From NCBI GenBank assembly GCA_016719755.1, contig JADJYM010000012.1, positions 553,688 through 617,687 of the forward strand: 64,000 nucleotides of DNA, read 5' to 3'. Positions within the stretch are counted from its first letter, which is position 1. Each line of letters starts with the position of its first letter. Under the pieces are notes generated by a model. That model worked only from the letters and a program-made list of their open reading frames with translations, had not been told where the DNA came from and made no database searches. The DNA comes from Novosphingobium sp. Lineage in GTDB: Bacteria; Pseudomonadota; Alphaproteobacteria; Sphingomonadales; Sphingomonadaceae. The position numbers and the translations under genes are program-made. This document shows positions 1 to 8,621 of the stretch, in pieces.

Positions 1-1375
1 TCACCTCGTCGCTGGCCGCACCGGCATCAAGCGCTTCGCGGATCGCAGCCTCGACCGCGTCCAGGCCATCGGTCAGCACAGCGGCCAGCACGCGCACGAA
101 GCGCCGGTCGGCCTCGTCACCGCTCCCCAGTTTGCGGCGCAGCCGCGCCAGTGCCGGCGGCAGGTCCCAGCCCTGGAAGGGCGCACCGTTGCGCAAGGCG
201 CCGGGCTTGTTGGCCAGGACGGGCAGGTAGTGCCAGGGATCGTAGATCGTCCGGTCACGGCCGAAGTGCCGGGCATGCTCGGCGATGACCTCGTCGCCGA
301 GGCGCACGACGATCCGGTCGGCATAGGCACGGACCTGGACGGCACGCCGCGCGGCCTTGGCCATGACAGAATAGCGGTTGCGGTCGAAGCTGATCAGGCA
401 GGTGCCGGTCACGGCGTGGGTTGTCTCATGGAAGCCATCGAACGGTGCCAGCATCGGCTGCAAAGATGGCCGCTCGAGATCCAGCGCCTCGGCCACGGTC
501 AGTTCCTTCTGCTCGGGATGGGGATGCAACGCGGCCCAGCGCAGGCACTCGGCCTCCAGCCATCCGCTGAGCTCTTCGATGCTGGCGAAGCGCAGACGGG
601 GCTGGAAGAAACGGCCGCGGATGGTCTGGACCTGGTTCTCGACCTGACCCTTCTCCCATCCCGCCGCCGGCGAGCAGGCCGTGGGCTCGACCATATAATG
701 ATCCGCCATGACCAGGAACCGGCGGTTGAACACCCGCTGTTTGCCCACGAAGACCGCGGCGACAGCGGTCTTCATGTTATCGTAGATCCCGCGCAGCGGA
801 ACGCCGCCGAAGAAGGCGAAGCCCCGGGCATGGGCATCGAACACCATCTCCTGGGTCTCGCGGGGATAGGCTCGGACGTAGACCGCCCGAGACGCGCACA
901 GCCGCATATGCGCCACCTTCACCCGCATCGGCTTGCCGGCGATCTCCACGTCCTCGTGGCTCCAGTCGAACTGGTAGGCTTCGCCAGGCTGGAACAACAG
1001 CGGGATGAAGGCAGGTGCGCCGTCGCCCGCATCCTTGCGCCGGGCTTCCGCCCAGCGCCGGGCGTAGCGCCGGACCGCGTCGTAGGAACCCTCAAACCCC
1101 TCGCGGCACAGCAGGTCATGGATCCGGGTCATGCGCAGCCGATCGCGCCGATGCCGGGCCTCGTTCTCCGTCAGCAGCGTATCAAGGCGCTCCTGGAACG
1201 GCCCAAGCCGGGGCAGCGGTTGAACCGTGCGGTGATAATCGAACGCGCCTTCCGGCGCCCGGATCGCCTTGCGCACCACCTTGCGAGACAGACGCAGATC
1301 CCGCGCAATCGCCTTGATCGCCTTCCCACTGGCGTGCTCGCGCCGGATCCGAACGACTGTCTCCACTATCAACAT
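1..1375 (-). CDS. istA: IS21-family transposase IstA, 3' end outside window
   Basis: DDE-type transposase of an IS21 element. The minus strand is open from ATG at 1375 to the window edge, about 458 residues. It starts MLIVETVVRIRREHASGKAI, a helix-turn-helix typical of IstA N-termini. The catalytic core shows FDWSHEDVEI and later the family signature FAFFGGVPLRGIYDNMK, followed by a WEKGQVENQVQ segment. No internal stop or frameshift was seen. IstA acts with the ATPase IstB, which is expected downstream (left) of the window. Family assignment is firm; whether the element is still active cannot be judged. Confidence 0.85.
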   Translation of the reverse strand, partial: MLIVETVVRIRREHASGKAIKAIARDLRLSRKVVRKAIRAPEGAFDYHRTVQPLPRLGPFQERLDTLLTENEARHRRDRLRMTRIHDLLCREGFEGSYDAVRRYARRWAEARRKDAGDGAPAFIPLLFQPGEAYQFDWSHEDVEIAGKPMRVKVAHMRLCASRAVYVRAYPRETQEMVFDAHARGFAFFGGVPLRGIYDNMKTAVAAVFVGKQRVFNRRFLVMADHYMVEPTACSPAAGWEKGQVENQVQTIRGRFFQPRLRFASIEELSGWLEAECLRWAALHPHPEQKELTVAEALDLERPSLQPMLAPFDGFHETTHAVTGTCLISFDRNRYSVMAKAARRAVQVRAYADRIVVRLGDEVIAEHARHFGRDRTIYDPWHYLPVLANKPGALRNGAPFQGWDLPPALARLRRKLGSGDEADRRFVRVLAAVLTDGLDAVEAAIREALDAGAASDEV

Positions 1376-1483
1376 CCCGATCTCGCTACCTGGAAAACCA
1401 GGCAGCCAGCTACACCATCGGAATGAGGGGTCCCTTTTAGACGCCAATCACCCCGCTAACGGGGTCCCTTTTGCACGCCGGTC
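1..1483. mobile_element. IS21-family insertion sequence, one end (partial)
   Basis: The right part of an IS21-type element, continuing beyond the start of the window. Its end carries two short direct repeats reading ggggtccctttt followed by gacgcc or gcacgcc (1427-1445 and 1461-1479), the multiple terminal repeats usual in this family. The element interrupts a small gene whose 3' part resumes at 1483. The partner gene istB should lie to the left, outside the window. The outer boundary is placed from the repeat end and is accurate to a few bases. Confidence 0.75.
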
Positions 1484-1641
1484 CACACCACAAGGCCTTC
1501 TGGACCAAGGTTGGAGCAGCGTGGTTCCACCGCGACCGCAAGGGCGTTTCGCTTCAGCTGGAGGTCGTGCCGATCAATGGCCGCATCGTCCTGCGCACGC
1601 CGCTCGACGACGAGGCCAAAGGGGAGCAGCCGGGCGCTTAG
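1483..1641 (+). pseudogene. 3' fragment of a small conserved hypothetical gene cut by IS21
   Basis: The open frame directly after the IS21 end reads HHKAFWTKVGAAWFHRDRKG, continues with VVPINGRIVLRTPLDDEAK, and stops at TAG 1639-1641. This pattern (FW..G.AW.H.DG.G followed by LPLDGRIVLR) matches a small protein often found near plasmid-transfer and mobile regions in alphaproteobacteria; this is from memory of the family. The 5' part is missing because the IS element lies against it. Its function is not known to me. Confidence 0.5.
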
Positions 1642-1648
1642 CGCCCGG
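1630..1648. terminator. Hairpin overlapping the stop codon of the fragment
   Basis: ccgggcgc-tta-gcgcccgg is a perfect 8-bp stem with a 3-base loop that includes the stop codon of the preceding fragment. No T-run follows, so it may be a weak terminator or only an mRNA 3' hairpin. Confidence 0.35.
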
Positions 1649-1848
1649 CCTCGATCGCGGATACGACGTTGCGATTGGCGCAGCGTCATATCAGGCCTTT
1701 CCCGATTATCTTTGCGCGAGTTGCGTGCGTTTTGCGATCAGCCCAGGCTGGCACGCTTGCTTAGATCGGCCACTGGAAATGGCTCTGTCATTTCGCGAGG
1801 TCGCGTCCGTCAAGGTGGTGTAATTTCGGCTGTGGCCGTGGGCCATCG

Positions 1849-3062
1849 TCAGGCGGCTTTGGCGGTGATGTGTAGGGGCTGATTTTCCTCCTCGATCATG
1901 GGTTGGTTGAGTTCGGCCATGCCTTCGATCTGCATGTATCGGTGCTGGAGCTGCCACTCGTCGTTCTGCTCCATCAGCACAGCCCCGACGAGGCGGATGA
2001 TGCTGTCTTCGTTCGGGAAGATTCCGACGACGTCGGCGCGGCGCTTGACCTCCTTGTTGAGCCGCTCGAGCGGATTGGTTGAGTGTAACTTCGTGCGGTG
2101 CTGGGTGGGAAAGCCGGTGTAGGCGAGCACGTCGGTTTCGGCCTCGTCCATGCAGGCGCCGAGCTTGGGCCAACGGGTGCGCAACTGGTCGGCGACCTGT
2201 CGCCAGACCTGCGTTGCGCTTTTCTGATCGGGCTGCAGGAAGACCTGGCGGATCGCGGCGGCGACGACAGTGTTCTGGCCCTTGGGCACATAGGACAGGG
2301 CATTGCGCATGAAGTGCACCCGGCAGCGCTGCCAGGTGGCGCCCATGACGCGGGTGATCGCGCCCTTGAGGCCCTCGTGAGCATCGGAGATGACCAGCTT
2401 CACGCCGGTAAGACCGCGCCGAACAAGGTCCTTCAGGAAGTCGGACCAGAAGACCTCCGCTTCCGAGGGGCCGATATGCAGGCCGACGATCTCGCGCCGG
2501 CCCTCGGTGTTGACGGCCATGGCGATTATTGCGGCAACGCTGATGATCCGCCCGCCTTCGCGTACCTTGAGATAGGTGGCATCGAGCCAGAGATACGGCC
2601 ATTCGCCGGTGAGCGGGCGTTTCAGAAAGGCATGGACGCGCTCGTCAATGTCCTTGCAAAGCTTGGAGACGGTGGACTTGGAGATGCCGGTCATGCCCAT
2701 GGCCTGGACGAGTTCATCGACCCGCCGGGTGCTGACCCCGCCGATCCACGCTTCCTGGATCACCGCAACCAGCGCTTTCTCGACCATCTTGCGGGGCTCA
2801 AGGAAGCCCGGAAAGTAGGACCCAGCACGCAGCTTGGGGATTTTCAGGTTCAGCGTGCCTACCCGGGTATCCAGCGAACGGTCGCGATAGCCGTTGCGCC
2901 AGGTCGCGCGCTCGCTGCTGCGTTCGTGGCGACCCGCGCCGATCAGGCCATCAACGTCGGCCTCCATGATCAGCTGCAGCACGTTCTCGGCGATGGTGCG
3001 CAAAAATCCGGTTGGCCGCCCTTCGCAGCAAGCTCTTCGATCAGTAATCTGTCCTCGGTCAT
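1849..3062 (-). pseudogene. IS256-family transposase, frameshifted (copy 1)
   Basis: Mutator-type DDE transposase, about 404 residues when whole (compare copy 2). The start is ATG at 3062 with a GAGGAG ribosome site. After residues GGQPDF the frame is lost because one base of an A-run near 3002-3006 is missing (5 A here, 6 in copy 2). The rest, from LRTIAENVLQL to HITAKAA, is open. Catalytic context is present: [16 protein letters not shown] and the late NPLERLNKE. Since the only lesion is a homopolymer indel, this may be a sequencing artefact. Confidence 0.85.
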
Positions 3063-3140
3063 CGGGAACTCCTCTTCGTCACGGTTGAAGTGTGCAAACT
3101 CCACCATAACGATGAACCCGGTGGCCACCAGCGACGCCGC

Positions 3141-3172
3141 ATTCCGGGGTGGGGCATGCCCCACCCCGGAAT
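3141..3172. repeat. 32-bp perfect palindrome inside IS256
   Basis: attccggggtggggca and its exact reverse complement abut. The palindrome sits between the terminal repeat and the transposase start in all four copies (3141, 13014, 17665, 40552; copy 4 has one extra C). It would fold into a very strong hairpin in the transposase leader, possibly limiting transposase expression from outside transcription. Confidence 0.8.
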
Positions 3173-3233
3173 ACACCATCGCCTACACCGGAAATTACAC
3201 CACGAGCGCGGACGCTAACTTTCGCGAGCCTGG

Positions 3234-3827
3234 CTAAGACCTTGCGAAAGCAAGCAGCGGCTCGATCTCGCCACCATCCGCTGCCCTCAGCGCCGCGACA
3301 TAAGCTCTTCTGGTTTCACCCGGATCGACCAGATTGGCCCTGCCCCAAGTGAAGCGGGGCTGGCCCATCTCCGTTGCGAGCAGGTCAGCGACCAGGCGGG
3401 AGTGCCGACGATTGCCGTTGGGGAATGGGTGTATGGACACCAGCCGGGGGGAGAAGCGGATCGCAATCTCGTCCGGGGGGTAGGTGGCGTTGTCTACCCA
3501 GTACCGCGCATCGTGGACGAGCTCTCGTACCGCCATGGGAATGCGGTAGGCGTCGATGCCGATATTGCGCGGAGTCTTGCGATACTGGCCTGCCCACTTC
3601 CAGACTTCGCCGAACATCCGTTTGTGCAGATCCCGCAGGAATGCATCGTAGAGCACGTCAACATTGCGCGCGCGCCGGAGCCAGAGGCTGGCCCGGGTGA
3701 TGTTGATCTGCTCGGCTTCGTTCAGTTCGGCTCTGGTGGTGATGTAGGTCGGAATAAGCTGTTCGCGTTCTTCCGCTTCGAGCGGCGTATTGGCTTCGTC
3801 TTCACCGTCGTAGAGAGGATCGGTCAT
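3234..3827 (-). CDS. Mobile mystery protein B, Fic/DOC-domain protein
   Basis: A 197-residue Fic-fold protein of the 'mobile mystery protein B' type. Fic enzymes usually transfer AMP to a hydroxyl group of a target protein. The active-site loop reads HPFPNGNRRHSR; the canonical motif is HPFx(D/E)GNGRxxR, so the acidic residue that binds metal is Asn here. The upstream segment FGEVWKWAGQYRKTPRNIGI matches the conserved WaGxyR..niGi region. The ATG overlaps the stop of the upstream regulator gene by 4 bases, so the two are translationally coupled. The pair resembles a toxin-antitoxin or addiction module of mobile elements, which is family knowledge and not shown here. IS256 copy 1 is inserted 7 bp after the stop codon. 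Confidence 0.85.
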   Translation of the reverse strand: MTDPLYDGEDEANTPLEAEEREQLIPTYITTRAELNEAEQINITRASLWLRRARNVDVLYDAFLRDLHKRMFGEVWKWAGQYRKTPRNIGIDAYRIPMAVRELVHDARYWVDNATYPPDEIAIRFSPRLVSIHPFPNGNRRHSRLVADLLATEMGQPRFTWGRANLVDPGETRRAYVAALRAADGGEIEPLLAFARS

Positions 3828-4291
3828 TCATCCTCCCACAGGTAGCGCAGCGGCTCATTCAGGATCTCGGCAGTCAGACGCGCAAGTTCCTCCTGCATCT
3901 GCCCAGTGGTTAGAGACTGGTTCTCCAGCATCATGCCCTGTGCAACGGGACCGAACTGATCGAGAGCTTTGGCTGCCGCGCGGTCGCGCACGATCTCGTC
4001 GAGCGGTGCCTTGGGCACGAGCGCGTAAACAAGCTGGCAGTTGAGCGCCTCGGCAGCCTCTCGCAGGGATTTGAGGGTAGTGGCGTCGGTTGCCTCCGCC
4101 TTTTCCAGCGCGATAATACGCGACTGCACCACGCCCATGCGCTTGGCGAGCTGGCGCGATGTCATGCCCAGCGAATCGCGGATAGCGCGTATCCAGCCCC
4201 CGTGCGGACGCGGGAGGCTTTGTTCCCGCAGAAAGGCGAGCTTCCTGTCGAGGTTTTTTCGAGCCAGTTCGGCTTGCCGATCCTTGATCAT
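3824..4291 (-). CDS. Mobile mystery protein A, XRE-type HTH regulator
   Basis: A DNA-binding protein of about 155 residues. An N-terminal segment LARKNLDRKLAF precedes a helix-turn-helix (WIRAIRDSLGMTSRQLAKRM, VQSRIIALEKAEA), the layout of mobile mystery protein A. I chose ATG 4291 (MIKDRQ) because GGAGG lies six bases upstream. An ATG 18 bases further up (4309) is also open but overlaps the operator-like palindrome. It sits directly upstream of the Fic gene with a 4-base overlap. It probably represses its own operon through the AT-rich inverted repeats at 4308-4385. Confidence 0.82.
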   Translation of the reverse strand: MIKDRQAELARKNLDRKLAFLREQSLPRPHGGWIRAIRDSLGMTSRQLAKRMGVVQSRIIALEKAEATDATTLKSLREAAEALNCQLVYALVPKAPLDEIVRDRAAAKALDQFGPVAQGMMLENQSLTTGQMQEELARLTAEILNEPLRYLWEDE

Positions 4292-4307
4292 CGCAGTCCT
4301 CCGCTGC

Positions 4308-4396
4308 ATTTATGATCATAAATAAGTGATTTTGTCAAAGGGTAAAGATCATTAATAAATGGTCATATGACACCATTATGATCACTTTTATGTGAT
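4308..4396. promoter_or_regulatory. Operator/promoter region of the mobile mystery A/B operon
   Basis: An AT-rich island in GC-rich surroundings. It holds a perfect 16-bp palindrome atttatgatcataaat (4308-4323) just upstream of the HTH gene start. Related half-sites follow (gatcattaataaatggtc, then ttatgatcactttta up to about 4390). Repeated atgatca cores suggest several regulator dimers bind here. Promoter elements probably overlap, but no single -35/-10 pair stands out. Confidence 0.6.
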
Positions 4397-4467
4397 TACC
4401 ATTCGAAGTTTGAGCGGCGAACGTCCGCGACAGAGCTTGTGGGCGCAACGGCGCGTGCCATATCCTT

Positions 4468-6588
4468 CTACGCGGTAATCCTCAATTCAGATCCGATTTC
4501 AATGACATCGGCATCATCTGGAACCTCGAGCTGCATTTCGTCGATCCAGCTCGAAACCCAGTCTCGTCTCGCTTGAGACCAAGCATCGAATATCGGTAGC
4601 TTCCGATAGATCGCGCGAGTTCGAATGATCTCATCGACAATGGCGCGGACGATCGCAGGGACTCGATGACGGTTCAGCTCCGCCCTGACGAGCCCTTCGT
4701 CGGCGCTGAGGCTAGCAATGATCGATCTGCCATAACCTGGTTGCTCCAACTGATCTTCAAAAGCTCCGATCAGCGTGGCCAAAATATCTTGCAGCCCTGT
4801 GGTGACGAAGGGGGCAGAAATGACGACTTGGTCGTTTATCTGCCGGTTATGCCACGCCAAAAGGAATTGGCTGACCGAACGAAAGATATCGAGAAAATTT
4901 GCCAGCCCGCCCAGATTTCCTCGATCGACATGCCGCTCAAGGCGCGTACGGATATGTCGCTGGACGAACTCCCAGATAGCTTCGCGCAATTCGGCGACCG
5001 ACGCGCCGCTTGACCCAATAGCCCAATGTTCGGGAACGTCGCCCGAAAAAGGATCGCGCGCTCGCCAGCGCCCAAAACCTCCACTGCCCGAAATGGCACC
5101 GTCGTGGAACCGAATGTTTGTCCGGTTGATGAAATCGATCGCCTCGTCGATTCCGCCAAGAGCATCGACGTATTCAATAAGGCCGTCGCCACTTTCGATC
5201 ACTCTCTGCAGCCTATTAGCTGCGGCGGATCCTCCTCCACGATCGCGCAGCAACCGTGGCAGTTGCTTTACGGAACAAAGCTGACTCTTCACTTCGCAAC
5301 CGTAAAGCATGGCACGAAGCTGACCCACTGCCGGCTGGTCGAACTTGGCTTGGTCATCGTCCTTCAGTGCCAGGACGAAATCAGCCTTCTCCACGCCGAG
5401 GTTCCAGGAGAGAGTTGGCAGCGTGTCACCACGTTTGAATATTCGCAATGAAAGGTCAGTCGCGTCTGCGGGTATCGCTGATGTTGCCAGAAGCTGACCT
5501 TCTTCGGTCAGGACAAGCGATTGCAGCTTCAACCCGTGAGGCTCCTGGACCGGAGGGGCGGGTTCAGCAATCGCCACCGACATGAATCTTTCGGGTTCAA
5601 TCTTCGCAAACTTCAGGTCGTCTTGCTTCAACGCCCCGGCTGCGTTCTGTTTGGTCGCGAACCAGAGACATGCCTCGCTATTGCCGCCAGAAAGAGCGGC
5701 ATTGGACATGTTCGCGCTCCCGGCGAGCCAATAAGTGGATTCTGGTGTTTGGAAGGCGAGTGCCTTTGCGTGCATCTTTCGCCCAGCCTTTTTCGATGTG
5801 GCCGAAATCAGTTCCAGATCTCCAATCGAATCGCGCAGCTCCACAAACCTCTCTACCGGTAAATTGCTATAACCGGACTGGCTGACGATCTGGATGGTTG
5901 CTGTGGGGAAAAGCGCCCTTATCCGCTCAACCATACGAAGGTTGCTGTCGAAAAATGGGGCGAGCATCACGACCTTGCGAACATCTGTGTTACTCATGCG
6001 CGCGACTATCTGTGGCCAGAGCGGACCATCGTGACTGGAGAGCAGTTCGATGTCCTGCGTGCTGACATCGGCATCGCCTAGCCAAGAAAAGGCGTTCTCG
6101 AGCCGATCGAATATATCCTTCTTCAGCCACTTCGACACCGGCCCCGCTTCTTGGGCGTAGCGCTGGAATTGACGAAATATCGAAGCGATCAGGGGGGCAT
6201 TTGCGTTTCGATCGTCGCCGCTCGACGACTCCAGCGTCGAGATCAACTCGAAGTTATGTCCTGTTCCGGCAGATGTGCAGTTATTGCTGCCAACCGACGC
6301 AATCACCTTTTCCTCGCCGATCGAAAGGTACAATTTCGGATGGAACACTCCGCCAGTTCTACTGATAGGAATAACGAAGTAGTTCCGATCGAAACCTTGC
6401 CCCTGCTTGTTGTTTTCGAGGATGTCCCGGTAGCGGTCATTGTCGATGAAAACGATCACCGTAGCGCCATCGAACGCCGGAGTGGGGAGTATGCGCCGCT
6501 CGAAAAAGTGCGAATCAAAATCATATGTAGCAACGAACGCAAACTTACCCCTGATCTTCTTCAAGAACTCAAGGAAATCGACGGTCAC
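4468..6588 (-). CDS. Phospholipase-D-like (HKD) protein, candidate defence effector
   Basis: About 706 residues. Two PLD/HKD-type motifs are visible: H83-x-K85 in VFHPKLYLSIGEE with GSNN at 100-103, and H273-x-K275 in GRKMHAKALAF with GSANMS at 290-295. Paired HxK...GSxN motifs form one active site in PLD-superfamily nucleases and lipid hydrolases. The C-terminal ~400 residues match nothing I recognise. I prefer GTG 6588: it overlaps the upstream stop as GTGA and has GGAGG about ten bases before it. A longer ATG form (6645) would overlap the upstream gene by 61 bases. It forms an operon with the 587-residue protein. PLD nucleases occur in several phage-defence systems (for example DISARM drmC), so a defence role is plausible but inferred. 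Confidence 0.75.
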   Translation of the reverse strand: MTVDFLEFLKKIRGKFAFVATYDFDSHFFERRILPTPAFDGATVIVFIDNDRYRDILENNKQGQGFDRNYFVIPISRTGGVFHPKLYLSIGEEKVIASVGSNNCTSAGTGHNFELISTLESSSGDDRNANAPLIASIFRQFQRYAQEAGPVSKWLKKDIFDRLENAFSWLGDADVSTQDIELLSSHDGPLWPQIVARMSNTDVRKVVMLAPFFDSNLRMVERIRALFPTATIQIVSQSGYSNLPVERFVELRDSIGDLELISATSKKAGRKMHAKALAFQTPESTYWLAGSANMSNAALSGGNSEACLWFATKQNAAGALKQDDLKFAKIEPERFMSVAIAEPAPPVQEPHGLKLQSLVLTEEGQLLATSAIPADATDLSLRIFKRGDTLPTLSWNLGVEKADFVLALKDDDQAKFDQPAVGQLRAMLYGCEVKSQLCSVKQLPRLLRDRGGGSAAANRLQRVIESGDGLIEYVDALGGIDEAIDFINRTNIRFHDGAISGSGGFGRWRARDPFSGDVPEHWAIGSSGASVAELREAIWEFVQRHIRTRLERHVDRGNLGGLANFLDIFRSVSQFLLAWHNRQINDQVVISAPFVTTGLQDILATLIGAFEDQLEQPGYGRSIIASLSADEGLVRAELNRHRVPAIVRAIVDEIIRTRAIYRKLPIFDAWSQARRDWVSSWIDEMQLEVPDDADVIEIGSELRITA

Positions 6589-8348
6589 GAAACTACGTCC
6601 TCCAGAAGGAAGTTGAGCATTTCCTGGCCATCCGGCGTCAGGCATTGACCTTTTTCCGGATCGCGGTCGATCAGCCGCAAGTCTCTCAAAACCTGCATCG
6701 CGCTTGGGAATCGGGGGTTTCCGGAATCCACATCGTCACGGGTGAGCCCCGTCCCCACGACCATCGGGCCATCAACTCGGAATAGCGGGGGACTTCCGCC
6801 AAACCCCTTTTCGTAACTCATTGTTTCGTGCTGACGCACCACAAATCGGCTTACAACCCGATACAAAATTTCCCGGTTTGGCGTGTTCCACCAGTCTTCG
6901 AAATCCAAAGCGAGCATGCGCGCGACCGTTGGCATGGCGACGTCAGCACTTGGATCGAATACCTTCTGGGCGTTCCATCCTTTATGAGCATCGGCAACGG
7001 TCAGATCGTATCGAAGCATCAGGCAGTATAGCAACATAGCGGCGACCGCCGCGCCCGCGGACCCAGAAACCAAGTCCTGCTCGATAAGCGCGTCACGGAG
7101 AAATCGTTCGACGAACGGATTTGATGCGAAAATCTCGGATGAACCAGCAACGCCGCTTGTCTGACCGGGAACGTCAATCGCCAGCAATGCCAAGGAAGCG
7201 GCCGGGGTAAGATCCAAGAACGGGACGGGAAACTCTACGCCGAATAGCTCGCCGAGCACTTCGGCTGCTTCGACATTGTCAAACGCCTCAATTACGTCTG
7301 CGACAGCCCTACCGGCTGGGTAATTCAGGATCGCACGAACAAAGCTGGCCAGCAGCGATTCTAGGGCGATTGTCAGATAGTTATGGAACTGGAAAATGCG
7401 CCAGCGCTCAGATATATCGATCAGCGAAGGCAGCAATTCCACCGACACGGCCTCGTCTTCCTCGTCGAAGATCATCCGATAGTATGCCAAGTCGCCGAAC
7501 GATCGCTCGTCGAGTTCCACACCTGCATCAGCTGTGACCAAAGTCGCCCATAAAAGGAGCAGCAGGCTCATGCGTCGCCGATAATGGGAATTAAGCTGGG
7601 AGTCGCTATCGGTCGAGAAAAACAGATCGCGCAATGGTAAAAGGTCGAACTCCTCTGCCGCTCGCAATTCACACAGCCCTGCCGAGGCGCCGAATTCCTC
7701 GAGCACATCCAGATCCATCGATCCGCCTTCTGGCCCCATTTTAACAAATTCTGTTCCCGCAACCGCTTGACCGAAGGCGGTGGCTAATTCGCGCCCCTTG
7801 GCGGACAATTCGCCAGAGGTCAGGTTGTTGGATTGGCCGTTTTCGTCCTCATCGTCGGCTGTATCAGGGCTCGCGCTCTCCGCGAAAATGCCAAGATTGA
7901 TCAGGGACCCCTTGTACGCAGCGAACCCACTGGCGTTGTCGCGCAGATGGCTCCATTGGCCAAGATCAATCGAGCGCTTACTTGAATTCGCCGCAAGATC
8001 GACCGCTCGATTGGAACCCTGCAGAGACCCACCTTCACACGGATTGCCGTTGTGATGAAGGACCGCACCCAGCGTCATTGCCCTTTCGTCAATCAAGACA
8101 AACCGCATAAGCTGGTCGAAGTCGCCCTTGCCCCTCGTTCGATCTTGGGCGCGCTGGAATGCCCATGGGAAAAAAGAATAATAACGGGCGCGCGGCGTGA
8201 TCGAGGTAATGCAATGTAACAATTCAGCGCCTAGGCGTGCACCAACCCGAAGCGTCATGCCCAGCGGATCACCGGTACCCGATGACGGCAGCTCGCTGTT
8301 CCAATTGAGCAACGCGACACCGGTTGGAAGGCGCTTGAGATTTAGCAA
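6585..8348 (-). CDS. Unrecognised 587-residue protein, partner of the PLD-like gene
   Basis: A long open frame, acidic in the middle (stretch EDENGQ around residue 165), with no family I can name and no clear Walker, HTH or membrane segment. The N-terminal part reads ITSITPRARYYSFFPWAFQ. The start is TTG at 8348 with a GGGGG run five bases before it; no in-frame ATG lies upstream. The stop overlaps the GTG of the PLD-like gene (GTGA), which implies coupled translation and a shared task. It may supply recognition or regulation for the nuclease. Codon use looks like the rest of the accessory region. Confidence concerns its being a real gene, not its function. Confidence 0.75.
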   Translation of the reverse strand: MLNLKRLPTGVALLNWNSELPSSGTGDPLGMTLRVGARLGAELLHCITSITPRARYYSFFPWAFQRAQDRTRGKGDFDQLMRFVLIDERAMTLGAVLHHNGNPCEGGSLQGSNRAVDLAANSSKRSIDLGQWSHLRDNASGFAAYKGSLINLGIFAESASPDTADDEDENGQSNNLTSGELSAKGRELATAFGQAVAGTEFVKMGPEGGSMDLDVLEEFGASAGLCELRAAEEFDLLPLRDLFFSTDSDSQLNSHYRRRMSLLLLLWATLVTADAGVELDERSFGDLAYYRMIFDEEDEAVSVELLPSLIDISERWRIFQFHNYLTIALESLLASFVRAILNYPAGRAVADVIEAFDNVEAAEVLGELFGVEFPVPFLDLTPAASLALLAIDVPGQTSGVAGSSEIFASNPFVERFLRDALIEQDLVSGSAGAAVAAMLLYCLMLRYDLTVADAHKGWNAQKVFDPSADVAMPTVARMLALDFEDWWNTPNREILYRVVSRFVVRQHETMSYEKGFGGSPPLFRVDGPMVVGTGLTRDDVDSGNPRFPSAMQVLRDLRLIDRDPEKGQCLTPDGQEMLNFLLEDVVS

Positions 8349-8621
8349 ATGACCCCCAGCAAATTCAGACGGTTCACGATATCAAACAATCCTCCGCGTT
8401 GCCTCGCTCCAATATTGCCTCAAGCCGCGCGGCTGGTCGAAGCTGGAAGTGCCGATAGGCTTCTCCATTCGGGTTATCTTTGTTGGATGGTTCGAACGCC
8501 CTGCGGACACGTTTGCGTCAGTAGTCAGTGTTGCTTCGGGTTATGCTTAAGACCGACCGCAAGGGCTAAAACAGCGCCCTCGCTCTTCTCTTAGTTAGCA
8601 GTGAATAGGTTCGTCGAGGCA

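Larger units (their letters stand above)
1799..3219 (-). mobile_element. IS256-family insertion sequence, copy 1
   Basis: A 1421-bp element with imperfect terminal inverted repeats. One end reads ggtcgcgtccgtcaaggtgg; the other, on the opposite strand, reads gttagcgtccgcgctcgtgg. Both are followed by a shared tgtaattt block. It is flanked by an 8-bp target duplication tttcgcga (1791-1798 and 3220-3227), so it is an intact insertion by this measure. It landed just downstream of the Fic gene. Three further copies lie at 11671, 17618 and 40505. Confidence 0.9.

Noticed and set aside
230-1426. 398-codon open frame on the plus strand opposite IstA
   Set aside because: It mirrors the istA frame on the other strand; IstA signatures are unmistakable, and this frame has no ribosome site or family similarity.
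2098-3237. Long plus-strand frames opposite the IS256 transposase (also at 11970, and minus-strand equivalents in copies 3 and 4)
   Set aside because: Antisense frames of a GC-rich transposase, repeated with every copy; the transposase strand carries the conserved catalytic motifs.
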